DNA of 64,000 bases from Sphingobacteriaceae bacterium (lineage in GTDB: Bacteria > Bacteroidota > Bacteroidia > Sphingobacteriales > Sphingobacteriaceae). Below, piece by piece: positions 1 through 8,789 of this stretch. How positions within the stretch are numbered: the stretch's first letter is position 1; every line of letters begins with the position of its first letter. Location: positions 124,001-188,000 of the forward strand of contig CANHGR010000005.1 of the NCBI GenBank assembly GCA_947460875.1, read 5' to 3'. The notes beneath the pieces were generated by a model. It had not been told where the DNA came from. It did no database searches and saw nothing but the letters and a program-made list of their open reading frames with translations. A program made the translations under genes and the position numbers.

Positions 1-163
1 TTGCGTTAATAGTTTTAGACTTCATCCCCTCAACAGCAGATAGCTCTCTCTTGCCGGCTTGAAAAATGGAATCTGCGTCGGTAAAATGTTCTATTAAGGC
101 TCTTGCAGTTATCGGACCAATACCGGGCACAAATGTTAGTGCTACTTGATGAAAATTTGCCAT
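1..163 (-). CDS. dprA: DprA (DNA-processing protein), N-terminal part only
   Basis: The gene runs off the left edge, so only about 54 N-terminal residues are present, starting MANFHQVALTFVPGIGPITA. The VPGIGPITARALIEHF stretch followed by an EGMKSKTI segment is the helix-hairpin-helix-like N-terminus typical of DprA/Smf. DprA loads RecA onto incoming single-stranded DNA during natural transformation. The Rossmann-fold core is outside the window, so integrity cannot be judged. ATG at 163-161 is the only good start. Confidence 0.8.
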   Translation of the reverse strand, partial: MANFHQVALTFVPGIGPITARALIEHFTDADSIFQAGKRELSAVEGMKSKTINA

Positions 164-482
164 CTTCTATTCTAATTTATGTTAATTAAATCCAAGCATT
201 AAATTAATTCGATTACATAAAAGGAGCACAAAGCCCGTAAAAAATGATTAAAGAAATAATTAGCTTATAAAAGTAGTCGGATAACATGCGACCACTCGAA
301 GAAAATCCTTAAATCAACGATAGAGAATGTATCGAGCAAACAGGCCTAACAACTATGGTTTAATAGCTTTGTACGTGCATTGACCTCAAAAAGTTTCATT
401 AATTGCAATTCTTATAAATTTCTAGCTCGGAAATCTTGAAAAAGAATCAAAGTATTCCTGTATTTTGAAATTTCAAGCGCTG
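164..482. other. Intergenic, no gene seen
   Basis: About 320 bases separate the dprA start from the rsmG stop, both on the minus strand. I see no reading frame of useful length, no hairpin with a T tract and no clear promoter box. It presumably holds the dprA promoter. Confidence 0.5.
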
Positions 483-1124
483 TCACTGTGGAATATAAAC
501 CACATATTTTGTTTCAAAATAGCTTTCGCTAAATTGGATTTTGAGCGGGATACGTTGCGCTTTAAGTCCGGACTCTGAAATCTCTTGCTGCAAGTCGCCA
601 CCTTTTAGAAATAGAATGCCATTTTGGAGACTGTTTTTTGATTCCTTTAAGAACTTACCCTTTATCCAAGGATAAAATTCTTTTAATTTAGTAACAGCTC
701 TAGATACAACAAAATCAAATTTTTCATGAATTTGTTCTGCTCTGCCATGCGTTGCCTTTATGTTTTTTAAACCGATTGCCTGTGCAATCTCATGAACCAC
801 TTTAATCTTCTTCCCTATCGGATCAACAAGATGAAATTGCGTATCCGGAAACATAATTGCCAACGGAATTCCCGGAAAACCACCACCGGTTCCAACATCC
901 AAAACGCGCTCGCCGGGTAAAAAAGAAATGACTTTTGCGATTGCTAAGGAATGCAAGATATGATGTACATAAAGATTGTCGATATCCTTTCGGGAGATCA
1001 CATTAATCTGTGCGTTCCAGAAACGATAAAGCTTGTCGAGATCGTTAAACTGTACTTTCTGCTGATTAGTCAAATCAGGAAAATAATCAAAGATAATATC
1101 AGAACTCGCAATACAATTTTCCAC
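483..1124 (-). CDS. rsmG: 16S rRNA (guanine-N7)-methyltransferase RsmG
   Basis: RsmG (GidB) uses S-adenosylmethionine to methylate N7 of G527 in 16S rRNA in the cytoplasm. The 213-residue product has the usual length. The SAM motif VLDVGTGGGFPGIPLAI (about residues 74-90) is the family signature, with the acidic motif II segment HLVDPIGKK after it and a conserved VSRAVTKL segment. The start overlaps the end of the upstream ECF sigma gene by 26 bases, so it is probably translated from the glycosyltransferase-sigma-rsmG message. Loss of this enzyme is known in other bacteria to give low-level streptomycin resistance. Nothing looks damaged. Confidence 0.95.
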   Translation of the reverse strand: MENCIASSDIIFDYFPDLTNQQKVQFNDLDKLYRFWNAQINVISRKDIDNLYVHHILHSLAIAKVISFLPGERVLDVGTGGGFPGIPLAIMFPDTQFHLVDPIGKKIKVVHEIAQAIGLKNIKATHGRAEQIHEKFDFVVSRAVTKLKEFYPWIKGKFLKESKNSLQNGILFLKGGDLQQEISESGLKAQRIPLKIQFSESYFETKYVVYIPQ

Positions 1125-1713
1125 TTTTTAAATTTAAGATTTGTAATATCAGATCTTTCGCTCTGTACAGCTGCGCTTTGACCGTACCAACCGGACAATC
1201 TAGCTTACTAGCAATCTCGCTATATGTTAGCTCATCATAAAATCGCATGCTAATTAGCTTTGCATATTGCATTGGAAGCTGATCAATAATTATTTTCATC
1301 TCTTCCCCTCTTTGCTTTTTGATAGATTTTTCTTCGGGATTTAACGTATCTGATTTAATTTGAAACCTTCCAAATTCGACACAATTATCGGTCAAGGCAT
1401 TTAATGATATTGTTTGAAGTTTGCCCTTTCTGACAAAATCAACGCAGTAATTGGCAGCTATTTTGAAAAGCCAGGTACTGAAGGCGAAGTCAGCCTTATA
1501 TTTACCTAAATTCTCAAATACCTTTGCAAAGATTTCTACAGTCAGGTCCTCTGCATCAGCTTTATTTCCAACCATCTTAAAAACAAGGAAATAAACCGTT
1601 CGCTCGTATCGTTGCATCAGGCTGGTATAAGCTTTTTGATCGCCGTTTAACGCAACTCTTATCAGATTAAAATCATTTTGGGCGTTCGCCGAGAAATTAG
1701 GGTTCATCTCCAT
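1099..1713 (-). CDS. RNA polymerase ECF-type sigma factor
   Basis: A small sigma-70 family protein of about 204 residues with only regions 2 and 4. Region 2 is seen in NKADAEDLTVEIFAKVFENL and the FSTWLFKIAANYCVDF segment; region 4 is the C-terminal helix-turn-helix around LTYSEIASKLDCPVGTVKAQ. Reading further upstream in frame is possible to 1797, but that would run inside the glycosyltransferase gene; ATG at 1713 (MEMNPNF) or 1707 (MNPNF) is more likely. The 1707 ATG overlaps the glycosyltransferase stop as ATGA, suggesting translational coupling. No anti-sigma gene is adjacent, which is unusual for stress-type ECF factors. Target promoters are unknown. Confidence 0.9.
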   Translation of the reverse strand: MEMNPNFSANAQNDFNLIRVALNGDQKAYTSLMQRYERTVYFLVFKMVGNKADAEDLTVEIFAKVFENLGKYKADFAFSTWLFKIAANYCVDFVRKGKLQTISLNALTDNCVEFGRFQIKSDTLNPEEKSIKKQRGEEMKIIIDQLPMQYAKLISMRFYDELTYSEIASKLDCPVGTVKAQLYRAKDLILQILNLKSGKLYCEF

Positions 1714-2819
1714 TTTACTTCTTTTTTGAATTGCGTAATTAAATAGAGAGCGAGCAAATAAAAGTAATAAATCAAATCCATAATCGGAAACCACCACAAA
1801 AGATCTCTGTAATTCAGCTTCTTAAAGAGAGGATAATAAACGATAGCTTGAACAATTAAACGGACAAAATAGACGGCAAAAATCCACGGCATATTATTCC
1901 CTGTCAGGATGAGAAGAATAAAAAAAGCATAAAATAATATTCCAGATCCTGCTTGCAGGGAAAGCATTCGTTTGTGCGAGCCTTTGTATAATTTACTTGC
2001 ACCAGAATGTCGTAGTTTCTGAGTCACAAAGGCAGACAATGTATTTTTAGGCTCGGTCCAGACATGCGAATCCAACCTGATCTCTATCGCCGTATTTTCC
2101 GAATATGCGTGCTGATTGACAAAAAGATCATCGTCGCCAGACAATATATGCATGTGCGATGCAAAGCCCTTCCCTTTGAAAAACAATGACTTAGTATACG
2201 CCAGGTTTCTTCCTACACCCATATAGGGGTTTCCGGCTAGATAAAATGAGAAATAATTTATCGCAGTGTAAAATGTTTCTAAGCAGATCAGTTTGTTGAC
2301 AATACCCGGACGAATTTGATATGGTGAATAGCCAAGTACAATCTCCTTACCCTCAGTAAAATTTTCTTGAATAGTTCTAAGCCAGTTTTTAGAAGCGGGC
2401 CTACAATCCGCATCAGTAAAAACAAGATATTCGTTCTTAGAGGCCTTAATGCCCAATGTAACTGCAAATTTCTTTCCATGCCTAAATCGTTCATGTTCGG
2501 CGATTGTTACGACTCTTAAAAAAGGATACTGCTTCGAAAAATCTTCGAGTATATACTTACTTTCATCGCTTGAACAGTCGTTTACCACCACTACCTCAAA
2601 ATCAGGGTAGTCTTGCTCTAGCACAGCGGAGAGATTCTCTGTAAGATTCTTTTGTTCATTACGAGCACAAATAATGACAGAAACCGAATGCTGTATTTTC
2701 GAACCAGGCAAATCAGCCTTAAAAGATCGCAATCGCCCCTGCACAAAAACTATAAAATATAGTTGAATGAGGAAGCATAACGGAAGGAAAATAAACGCAA
2801 TAAGGTATAAATAATTCAA
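1704..2819 (-). CDS. Family 2 glycosyltransferase, membrane-bound
   Basis: A 371-residue inner-membrane GT2 enzyme. It has an N-terminal membrane helix (residues 3-27), then a GT-A fold: SVSVIICARNEQKNL nucleotide-binding start, VVVNDCSSDES, the metal-binding FTDADCRP (DxD-like), and LSGDDDLFVNQH with QKLRHSGASK (a variant of the QxxRW region) toward the end of the catalytic domain. Two or three C-terminal membrane helices follow (about 285-365). The layout resembles processive or lipid-linked sugar transferases that build glycolipids or polysaccharides; donor and acceptor cannot be read from sequence. It is first gene of an operon with the sigma factor and rsmG, with a 4-10 base overlap to the sigma gene. 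Confidence 0.88.
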   Translation of the reverse strand: MNYLYLIAFIFLPLCFLIQLYFIVFVQGRLRSFKADLPGSKIQHSVSVIICARNEQKNLTENLSAVLEQDYPDFEVVVVNDCSSDESKYILEDFSKQYPFLRVVTIAEHERFRHGKKFAVTLGIKASKNEYLVFTDADCRPASKNWLRTIQENFTEGKEIVLGYSPYQIRPGIVNKLICLETFYTAINYFSFYLAGNPYMGVGRNLAYTKSLFFKGKGFASHMHILSGDDDLFVNQHAYSENTAIEIRLDSHVWTEPKNTLSAFVTQKLRHSGASKLYKGSHKRMLSLQAGSGILFYAFFILLILTGNNMPWIFAVYFVRLIVQAIVYYPLFKKLNYRDLLWWFPIMDLIYYFYLLALYLITQFKKEVKWR

Positions 2820-2917
2820 CTGAAAAAGTGCTTTTTTTATAAGCTCAAATCTCTCATTTTTTGGCTAACGATGCTAATGTTTATGAAAATTTAAGGTCGC
2901 AAGCACCCTTATTTTGT

Positions 2918-2925
2918 TATTTTTG
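2918..2925 (+). promoter_or_regulatory. Bacteroidota -7 box upstream of tgt
   Basis: TATTTTTG matches TAnnTTTG, the -7 element recognised by the Bacteroidota primary sigma factor. It lies 26 bases before the tgt ATG. No convincing -33 TTTG element is visible, so this rests on one half of the promoter. Confidence 0.5.
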
Positions 2926-2951
2926 TCGGTATTTCCGCTACCTACCTGCAA

Positions 2952-4082
2952 ATGAAATTCAAAATAGACGCATCAGACAAATATTCGAAAGCAAGGGCGG
3001 GCGAACTTTCAACCGGGCACGGCAGAATCAAAACTCCGATATTTATGCCGGTTGGCACTGCCGGCACCGTGAAAGCAGTACACCAACGTGAACTAAAAAA
3101 TGATATAAAGGCTCAAATAATACTTGGCAATACCTATCATTTATACCTCAGGCCGGGAATAGATATTATTGAAAAAGCAGGCGGTTTGCATAAATTCATT
3201 GGGTGGGATATGCCTATTCTGACCGATAGTGGCGGTTATCAAGTCTATTCGCTAGCCGATGTGCGCAAAATAAAAGAAGAAGGTGTTACGTTCAGATCAC
3301 ATATTGATGGCTCAAAACATTTGTTTACGCCCGAATTTGCAATAGACATTCAACGATCAATTGGTGCAGACATTATAATGGCATTCGATGAATGTACGCC
3401 ATACCCATGTGAATATGGATATGCTTCAAGGTCATTAGAAATGACGCATAGGTGGCTTAGGCGATGCTGTGAACGCTTTGACGGCACTGAGTCAAAGTAT
3501 GGATATGAACAGACGTTTTTTCCAATTGTGCAAGGTTCTATTTACAAAGACTTACGCGCCAAGTCGGCAGAGGTGATTGCTTCATTTGAACGAGACGGAA
3601 ATGCAATTGGCGGACTTTCTGTCGGCGAACCCGCCGAGGAGATGTACGCCATGACAGAAATAGTTTGCGATATACTGCCCGTTGATAAGCCGCGCTATCT
3701 TATGGGTGTCGGTACACCTATTAATCTACTAGAAAACATTGCATTAGGAATAGACATGTTTGATTGCGTTATGCCAACGCGCAACGCCCGAAATGGCATG
3801 CTTTTTACGAAAAATGGCATCATAAACATTCGTAACGAAAAATGGAAAGACGATTTTTCTGCAATAGAAGAAGACAGCAACTTGTTTGCAGATCAAAACT
3901 ATTCTAAAGCCTATCTTCGACATTTGATGCATTCTACAGAAATTCTGGGTGCGCAGATTGCAACTTTGCACAACCTGCACTTTTACATGTGGTTAGTAGA
4001 AGAAGCCAGAGAAAAGATAATTTCCGGAGAGTTTTATGACTGGAAGAATAAAATGGTAAAGCAATTGGCACAAAGACTCTAG
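2952..4082 (+). CDS. tgt: Queuine/preQ1 tRNA-guanine transglycosylase
   Basis: Exchanges guanine 34 for preQ1 in GUN-anticodon tRNAs, an early step of queuosine synthesis. The 376-residue TIM-barrel protein has TDSGGYQ (general acid Asp92), MAFDECTPYP, GGLSVGEP, and the nucleophile motif MFDCVMPTRNARNG (Asp271). In well-studied bacterial enzymes a CxCxxC plus a later His binds structural zinc; here the matching place (about 309-314, SNLFAD) has no cysteine, though YLRHL and a C-terminal HNLHF remain. From memory the same loss is common in Bacteroidota homologues, so I regard the gene as functional. It sits one base before the LptF/LptG gene, likely co-transcribed. Confidence 0.95.
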   Translation: MKFKIDASDKYSKARAGELSTGHGRIKTPIFMPVGTAGTVKAVHQRELKNDIKAQIILGNTYHLYLRPGIDIIEKAGGLHKFIGWDMPILTDSGGYQVYSLADVRKIKEEGVTFRSHIDGSKHLFTPEFAIDIQRSIGADIIMAFDECTPYPCEYGYASRSLEMTHRWLRRCCERFDGTESKYGYEQTFFPIVQGSIYKDLRAKSAEVIASFERDGNAIGGLSVGEPAEEMYAMTEIVCDILPVDKPRYLMGVGTPINLLENIALGIDMFDCVMPTRNARNGMLFTKNGIINIRNEKWKDDFSAIEEDSNLFADQNYSKAYLRHLMHSTEILGAQIATLHNLHFYMWLVEEAREKIISGEFYDWKNKMVKQLAQRL

Positions 4083-4083
4083 T

Positions 4084-5172
4084 ATGTTAAACCGGTATAT
4101 CAAAATTATTGACTGGTACATTATTAAGAAATACCTAGGCACCTATGTGTTCACTATGGGTATTTTTACTGTAATTATTGTAATTTTTGATTTTTCAGAA
4201 CGTTTAGATGACTTTCTTGACCACAAGGCACCTTTTGCTAAGATCATTACACAGTACTATGCCGGTTTAGTTCCCTATTATCTTAACATGCTGTCGCCAT
4301 TGATCAACTTTATCGCGGTGATATTTTTTACCGCAAAAATGGCTGATAAAACGGAAATTGTACCAATACTATCTGGTGGAGCGAGTTTTAAAAGATTTCT
4401 CTATCCATATTTCATCGCATCGCTCGTCATCTTCTTTGTAGTTCTAATTTCCAATTTGTTCATAATTCCGGAGACAAACCGAATCAAAAACGATTTCATA
4501 AACATCTATGTCGATCCTCCGGAAACGAACTCAAAGCGATCAACGCATATGCAGCTCGATGAAGAAACCTTTGTCTATATCGACAATTTTGAAAACACAC
4601 AAAAAGTCGGATATAAGTTCATGCTTGAGAAATTTAGTGGCGACACCTTAAAGGAGAAGCTTGTTGCAGACCGAATTATTTGGGATTCAGTTAAGGTGAA
4701 GTGGAAAATCGAAAATTTTACAGTTCGAAAAATAGAAGGATTGAAAGAGACGATGACTACAGCTGCCACAAAAGATACCACTCTTGACATGCGGCCCAAG
4801 GATTTTGAAATCTTTAACAACGTATACGAGTCAATGGGAATGCTCGAGTTGAATGAAAGGATAGAAAAAGAGAAGATAAGAGGGGGAGTAATTGTAAATA
4901 TGGAACTGGTTAAATACAAACGCTTTGTATATCCTCTTTCAGCTTTTGTTCTGACTCTAATGGGTGTTTCATTATCCTCAAGAAAGGTGCGTGGCGGTGT
5001 CGGTCTCTCTCTTGGATTAGGAATCTTTTTTAGCTTCGTGTACATCCTTTTTATTCAGTTTGCAGATATGTTTGCTTTAAAAGGTGGCTTGCATCCGCTT
5101 CTGGCCGTGAGTATTCCTAATATTATTTTCGGTGCTCTGAGCATGTATCTGCTGATAAAAGCTCCTAAATAA
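4084..5172 (+). CDS. LptF/LptG family lipopolysaccharide-export permease
   Basis: A YjgP/YjgQ family inner-membrane protein (362 residues). LptF and LptG form the membrane part of the LptB2FG ABC transporter that extracts LPS from the inner membrane. Membrane helices are visible near 15-37, 55-85 and 100-125, a periplasmic beta-jellyroll-like region fills about 130-270, and three helices follow at 278-360. FIIPETNRIKNDF after helix 3 is typical of the family. It starts one base after the tgt stop, so it is probably in that operon. I cannot decide between LptF and LptG; Bacteroidota often carry two separated copies. Confidence 0.9.
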   Translation: MLNRYIKIIDWYIIKKYLGTYVFTMGIFTVIIVIFDFSERLDDFLDHKAPFAKIITQYYAGLVPYYLNMLSPLINFIAVIFFTAKMADKTEIVPILSGGASFKRFLYPYFIASLVIFFVVLISNLFIIPETNRIKNDFINIYVDPPETNSKRSTHMQLDEETFVYIDNFENTQKVGYKFMLEKFSGDTLKEKLVADRIIWDSVKVKWKIENFTVRKIEGLKETMTTAATKDTTLDMRPKDFEIFNNVYESMGMLELNERIEKEKIRGGVIVNMELVKYKRFVYPLSAFVLTLMGVSLSSRKVRGGVGLSLGLGIFFSFVYILFIQFADMFALKGGLHPLLAVSIPNIIFGALSMYLLIKAPK

Positions 5173-5173
5173 G

Positions 5174-6079
5174 ATGTCTTCACCTCTTTCATCTATCAAT
5201 AAAAACCTTGCAATTCTTCATATAACAGTTTTTGTATGGGGTTTTACCGGCGTATTAGGTAAACTGATATCAGTTTCCTCGTCGCATTTGGTATGGTATA
5301 GAGTTCTGATTGCCTTCATAAGCCTGTTTTTATACTTCAGGCTACTTAAAATCGATATAAAGCTTAATAGGATAGTATTTTTAAAACTATTCTTTACAGG
5401 AGCAATCGTCGGATTGCATTGGATATTATTCTTTGAATCAATAAAAACTGCAACAGTTTCTGTCGCCTTGGTTTGCCTCTCCTCATTGACACTTTTTACC
5501 GCAATTCTGGAGCCTCTAATTAAAAAACATAAAATCTCGAAACTTGAAATTTTTACAGGCATCCTGATCATTTGCGGCATCTACATCATTTTTAAATTCG
5601 AAAGCCGATATACCTATGGAATCATTTGTGGCTTATTGAGCTCGCTATGTGCCAGCATTTTTACGATCATCAATTCGAAGCAAATAAAAAATAGATCTGC
5701 ATCAATTATTACATTTTATGAATTGATAGGTGCCTGGGTTTGGATCTCAGTTTTCCTCTTACTATCAAACGGTTTCAATAGCGAAATGAACCTGAGTGTT
5801 AATGACACAATCTATCTCTTACTTTTGGGCACTTTTTGTACTTCAGTTGCCTATGTTGCCGGCGTCGCCGTGATGAAAGAACTGTCTGCTTTCAAGGTAG
5901 CACTTGTTACTAATCTTGAACCCATTTATGGAATCATTCTTGCGTTTCTATTTTTCGGAAAACAGGAACAAATGAGTACAGAATTCTACTTTGGAACAAC
6001 GATTGTCCTTTCGTCGATCTTCTTACATCCGCTAATAAAAAACAGGATAGAAAAAATAAGAAAAAAGAAAACCCTTTAG
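5174..6079 (+). CDS. EamA/DMT-superfamily transporter
   Basis: A 301-residue membrane protein with about ten hydrophobic helices arranged as two EamA repeats, as in the drug/metabolite transporter superfamily. The N-terminal FVWGFTGVLGKLIS and the SSLTLFTAILEP segment at the end of the first repeat are typical, and the C-terminal basic tail IEKIRKKKTL is cytoplasmic by the positive-inside rule. Substrate is unknown; members export amino acids, nucleosides or other metabolites. It begins one base after the preceding permease gene and is probably the last gene of the tgt operon. Confidence 0.85.
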   Translation: MSSPLSSINKNLAILHITVFVWGFTGVLGKLISVSSSHLVWYRVLIAFISLFLYFRLLKIDIKLNRIVFLKLFFTGAIVGLHWILFFESIKTATVSVALVCLSSLTLFTAILEPLIKKHKISKLEIFTGILIICGIYIIFKFESRYTYGIICGLLSSLCASIFTIINSKQIKNRSASIITFYELIGAWVWISVFLLLSNGFNSEMNLSVNDTIYLLLLGTFCTSVAYVAGVAVMKELSAFKVALVTNLEPIYGIILAFLFFGKQEQMSTEFYFGTTIVLSSIFLHPLIKNRIEKIRKKKTL

Positions 6080-6434
6080 GGTAGGGGAGTTATTTGAATC
6101 AAACAGAAAAATGTTTCTCAGAGATGGCAGTAATTGTGTATAAATAGCTGAATTAATACGCACGACTGAAATAACAAAAAATGAGAATATTTCGTAAAAA
6201 ATACACAAAAAAACTTCATTTTTATTTATTTTTTATAAATAATAACATTCTTATTATCAACTATATATAAACATATAAATAGACAATCACATTAACTATA
6301 TTTCACATAAAAACTATTATTTTTAGTATATGTTTATTTTAAGACATATATTTAACTATAACTAATTAATAATCAATTTTTTAAGTGAACTTATATTAAT
6401 TTTTAATTCTATACCTGTTCTTGGGCAGCTTTTT
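6080..6434. other. Very AT-rich intergenic spacer
   Basis: No gene is visible. Bases 6181-6420 contain only 36 G or C in 240 (15%), against about 40% around it. The spacer lies between the DMT transporter and a decayed surface-protein gene and probably includes that gene's former promoter region. No T-tract hairpin is evident after the transporter stop. Confidence 0.6.
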
Positions 6435-7611
6435 GACTCTTCCCAGAACCCTCCCGGGATAAAATGGATGCAGATTCAATCATAACATTTTCAGCTGACC
6501 TATCCCACTGCGATAGAAAATGAAGCGCAGCGATTGGCTGCGATCTTGGATGGCCTTGTCGAAAAAATGAGCGCATGTCTAAAAAAAGAAACCAAGTAAA
6601 ATTTCAATTATCCTTCAAAATCAACCCACGAGTTCAAACGTTCTTGTTCAACTGGCACCGAGGAGATCTGAGTTTTATACCAGTCCACCGCAGGAGTTCG
6701 ACTTCCAAGATTGGCTCAATAGTTTGGCGATTCCTGAGATGAGGCATGTCGTGCAATTTGATAAATTGACGGGAAAATTGAAAGCACCATTTTTTGAGAA
6801 ATTATCGCTCGCGCTTTTTGGCATCATTTTCCCTCGTTGGTTCTATGAGGGCGATGCAGTTAGAATTGAAACTACTCTTAGCAATACGGATCGCGAGCGA
6901 AAGCCGGAATGGCATATACCGTTTAGAGCTAACGTAATATCGCGGAAGCCTTGTAACGATTCTAAAGATTATTTAGGATCTACAAGAGATCTCGCGCCCA
7001 CAGTCCAGCAAATTTCAGTAGCAGTATTGAATGTCCAATGCAATGTCAACTAGCCCCTAAATGCCAATTCAAGACGGAGTGCTCGTGGCCTTGCCCCGGA
7101 TTGGGGCCAACATATTCCCATCGAATTTAGAAATCTACCTTTCAAGCGAGGTATTTTAAGCAGTATATTGACTTTGAAGAGCCTTTTCTTTGGTCCTGGG
7201 TCTATATGTAGCAATCATTCCATCCAGGCATCTTTCAATTATCCGAAAAGCAGCGGGATCTATGATTTGATTGTTGATATCCCTCAGATTAGTGGCTACA
7301 GACGTTTTGGACAGACTAGTATTAGAAACACAATTTTAATCGATTATCACTTCCCATTATTTTATCCTGATCTAGAAATTGGGCCTCTAACATAGATTAA
7401 ACGACTAAAAGAAGGTTTATTTGCTGATTTTCAAAGTATAGGGAAAGGCAATGCGTTTTCGCCCAAAACTTTTAGCGCCGAGCTGCGTGCGGACATGGAC
7501 TTACTGCGCTTCTACTTACCTGTTTTTGATTTCCGCACCAAAATAATTTTTATCAATGAAAAGTCACGTCAAAAGCGGATATTAGAACTTCGAATAACTT
7601 ACAACCACTAA
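6435..7611 (+). pseudogene. Fossil of a large TolB-like/outer-membrane-barrel surface protein
   Basis: Protein fragments can be read in order but in shifting frames: SSQNPPGIKWMQI from 6435, then ENEAQRLAAILDGLVEKM, then (from about 6602) ILQNQPTSSNVLVQLAPRRS, IPEMRHVVQFDKL, FPRWFYEGDAV and YLGSTRDL up to a TAG at 7051. From 7081 the frame resumes at the far C-terminus with RGLAPDWGQHIPIEFRNLPF, YHFPLFYPDLEIGPL, a TAG at 7393, then IKRLKEGLFADF to a TAA at 7609. Intact relatives in Bacteroidota, as I recall them, are about 1000 residues with an N-terminal peptidase-like part, a beta-propeller and a barrel-like C-terminus. Here most of the middle is deleted and at least two frameshifts and two stops are present. 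The family name is uncertain; the decay is clear. Confidence 0.8.
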
Positions 7612-7612
7612 G

Positions 7613-7894
7613 ATGAGTGTGAAAACTATATTTATTATCACAGTTTCTGTCCTTGTGACCATCGTACTGATGAAGAACACTGACGAGGTAGCGTTTTGGG
7701 TCTTTGGCGATGCGCAAATCCCTAAGCTGGCAATATTAGGCATAATGTTTGCACTCGGATTTCTGGTTGGTTACTTAGCAGTAAGACCGGGAAAGAACAA
7801 GGATATTCCGCTTGTAGAGAAAAATGATGAAATAGACCCTATAGCTGAAAACCGGAATTCGTTGACGGATGAAGATCGCGACTATATTACTTAG
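7613..7894 (+). CDS. LapA-domain small membrane protein
   Basis: A 93-residue protein with two membrane helices (about 4-22 and 38-60) separated by a short segment with VAFWVFGDAQIPKLAILG, the pattern of LapA-domain (DUF1049) proteins, followed by an acidic cytoplasmic tail. In proteobacteria LapA takes part in controlling LPS assembly; no role is established here. It starts one base after the stop of the decayed gene, so it may have been the last gene of that operon. It faces ispE tail to tail with a 9-base gap. Confidence 0.7.
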   Translation: MSVKTIFIITVSVLVTIVLMKNTDEVAFWVFGDAQIPKLAILGIMFALGFLVGYLAVRPGKNKDIPLVEKNDEIDPIAENRNSLTDEDRDYIT

Positions 7895-7903
7895 TCAGAT
7901 GCT

Positions 7904-8719
7904 TTATATCCCATAAAACACCTGATTTGCCTTTTCAAGGGCGTCTAATTTTACTTCGCTTTTAAATATTCCAAATACGGATGATCCGCTTCCACTCATC
8001 GCGGCATATAAAGCCCCTGCATCATACAAATCTGACTTGATTCCTCTAATTGACAAGTGATTGTTGAATACAGATTCCTCAAAATCATTCTTAATCAGCT
8101 TTTTCCACTCTTCTATCGGCAACTTAAGTAGCTCCCTTAAATCGCCCGTAGGCAGATGGGGCTTTACACCACGATAAGCTTCTCCGCTAGATACATGGAC
8201 CGGGGGGGTGATTAACACGACGAAATACTTATCAAGGTTTAGCTCTATTTTTTCGAACCTATCGCCCTTTTCAAATGCAAAAACAGGCTTATTACTTAGA
8301 AAAAATGCGCAATCTGCGCCAAGAAGTCTTGCATATGCTGTTTGATCGTCATCAGAAAGTTCAAGCTGAAATTTAGCATTCAGCAAGCGAATAAAGAAAG
8401 CTGCGTTCGAAGAACCTCCACCGAGTCCGGCTCCTATCGGGATGTTTTTATGCAAGTGAATCGCAACTTGAGGCAATTTCTTATCACTTGCTATCATCTG
8501 ATATGCTTTTATGCATAAATTCTCCTCTAACATTCCGGGGATAGCTAATCCGGATGATGTGAAAACAAATTTATCAGATTCGACTACCTCGATCGCATCG
8601 TATATCTTGACCGGATAGAATATCGTTTCGAGGTTATGATAGCCGTCGCTCCGACGAGAAGTAATATTTAAGCCGATATTGATTTTAGCGTTTGAAAAGG
8701 CAATCATGTTTGTAAACAT
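7904..8719 (-). CDS. ispE: 4-(cytidine 5'-diphospho)-2-C-methyl-D-erythritol kinase
   Basis: IspE phosphorylates CDP-methylerythritol in the non-mevalonate isoprenoid pathway. The GHMP-kinase features are clear: AFSNAKINIGLNI with SDGYHNLETIF at the N-terminus, the ATP-binding loop PIGAGLGGGSSNAA (about 96-109) and the C-terminal MSGSGSSVFGIF. Length (271) is normal. ATG at 8719 gives MFTNMIAF; the ATG at 8707 (MIAFSNAKIN) matches the usual start of homologues better. A TAnnTTTG box lies at 8757-8750 upstream. Monocistronic. Confidence 0.95.
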   Translation of the reverse strand: MFTNMIAFSNAKINIGLNITSRRSDGYHNLETIFYPVKIYDAIEVVESDKFVFTSSGLAIPGMLEENLCIKAYQMIASDKKLPQVAIHLHKNIPIGAGLGGGSSNAAFFIRLLNAKFQLELSDDDQTAYARLLGADCAFFLSNKPVFAFEKGDRFEKIELNLDKYFVVLITPPVHVSSGEAYRGVKPHLPTGDLRELLKLPIEEWKKLIKNDFEESVFNNHLSIRGIKSDLYDAGALYAAMSGSGSSVFGIFKSEVKLDALEKANQVFYGI

Positions 8720-8749
8720 TCTACCATTTTATGCACAATAGTAGGATGC

Positions 8750-8757
8750 CAAAAATA
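8750..8757 (-). promoter_or_regulatory. -7 box upstream of ispE
   Basis: Read on the minus strand this is TATTTTTG, a match to TAnnTTTG. Transcription would start near 8743, giving a leader of about 25-35 bases to ispE. No -33 element is clear. Confidence 0.5.
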
Positions 8758-8789
8758 CATTTATTTTCTTTGTAAGGAACAGAGAGTAT

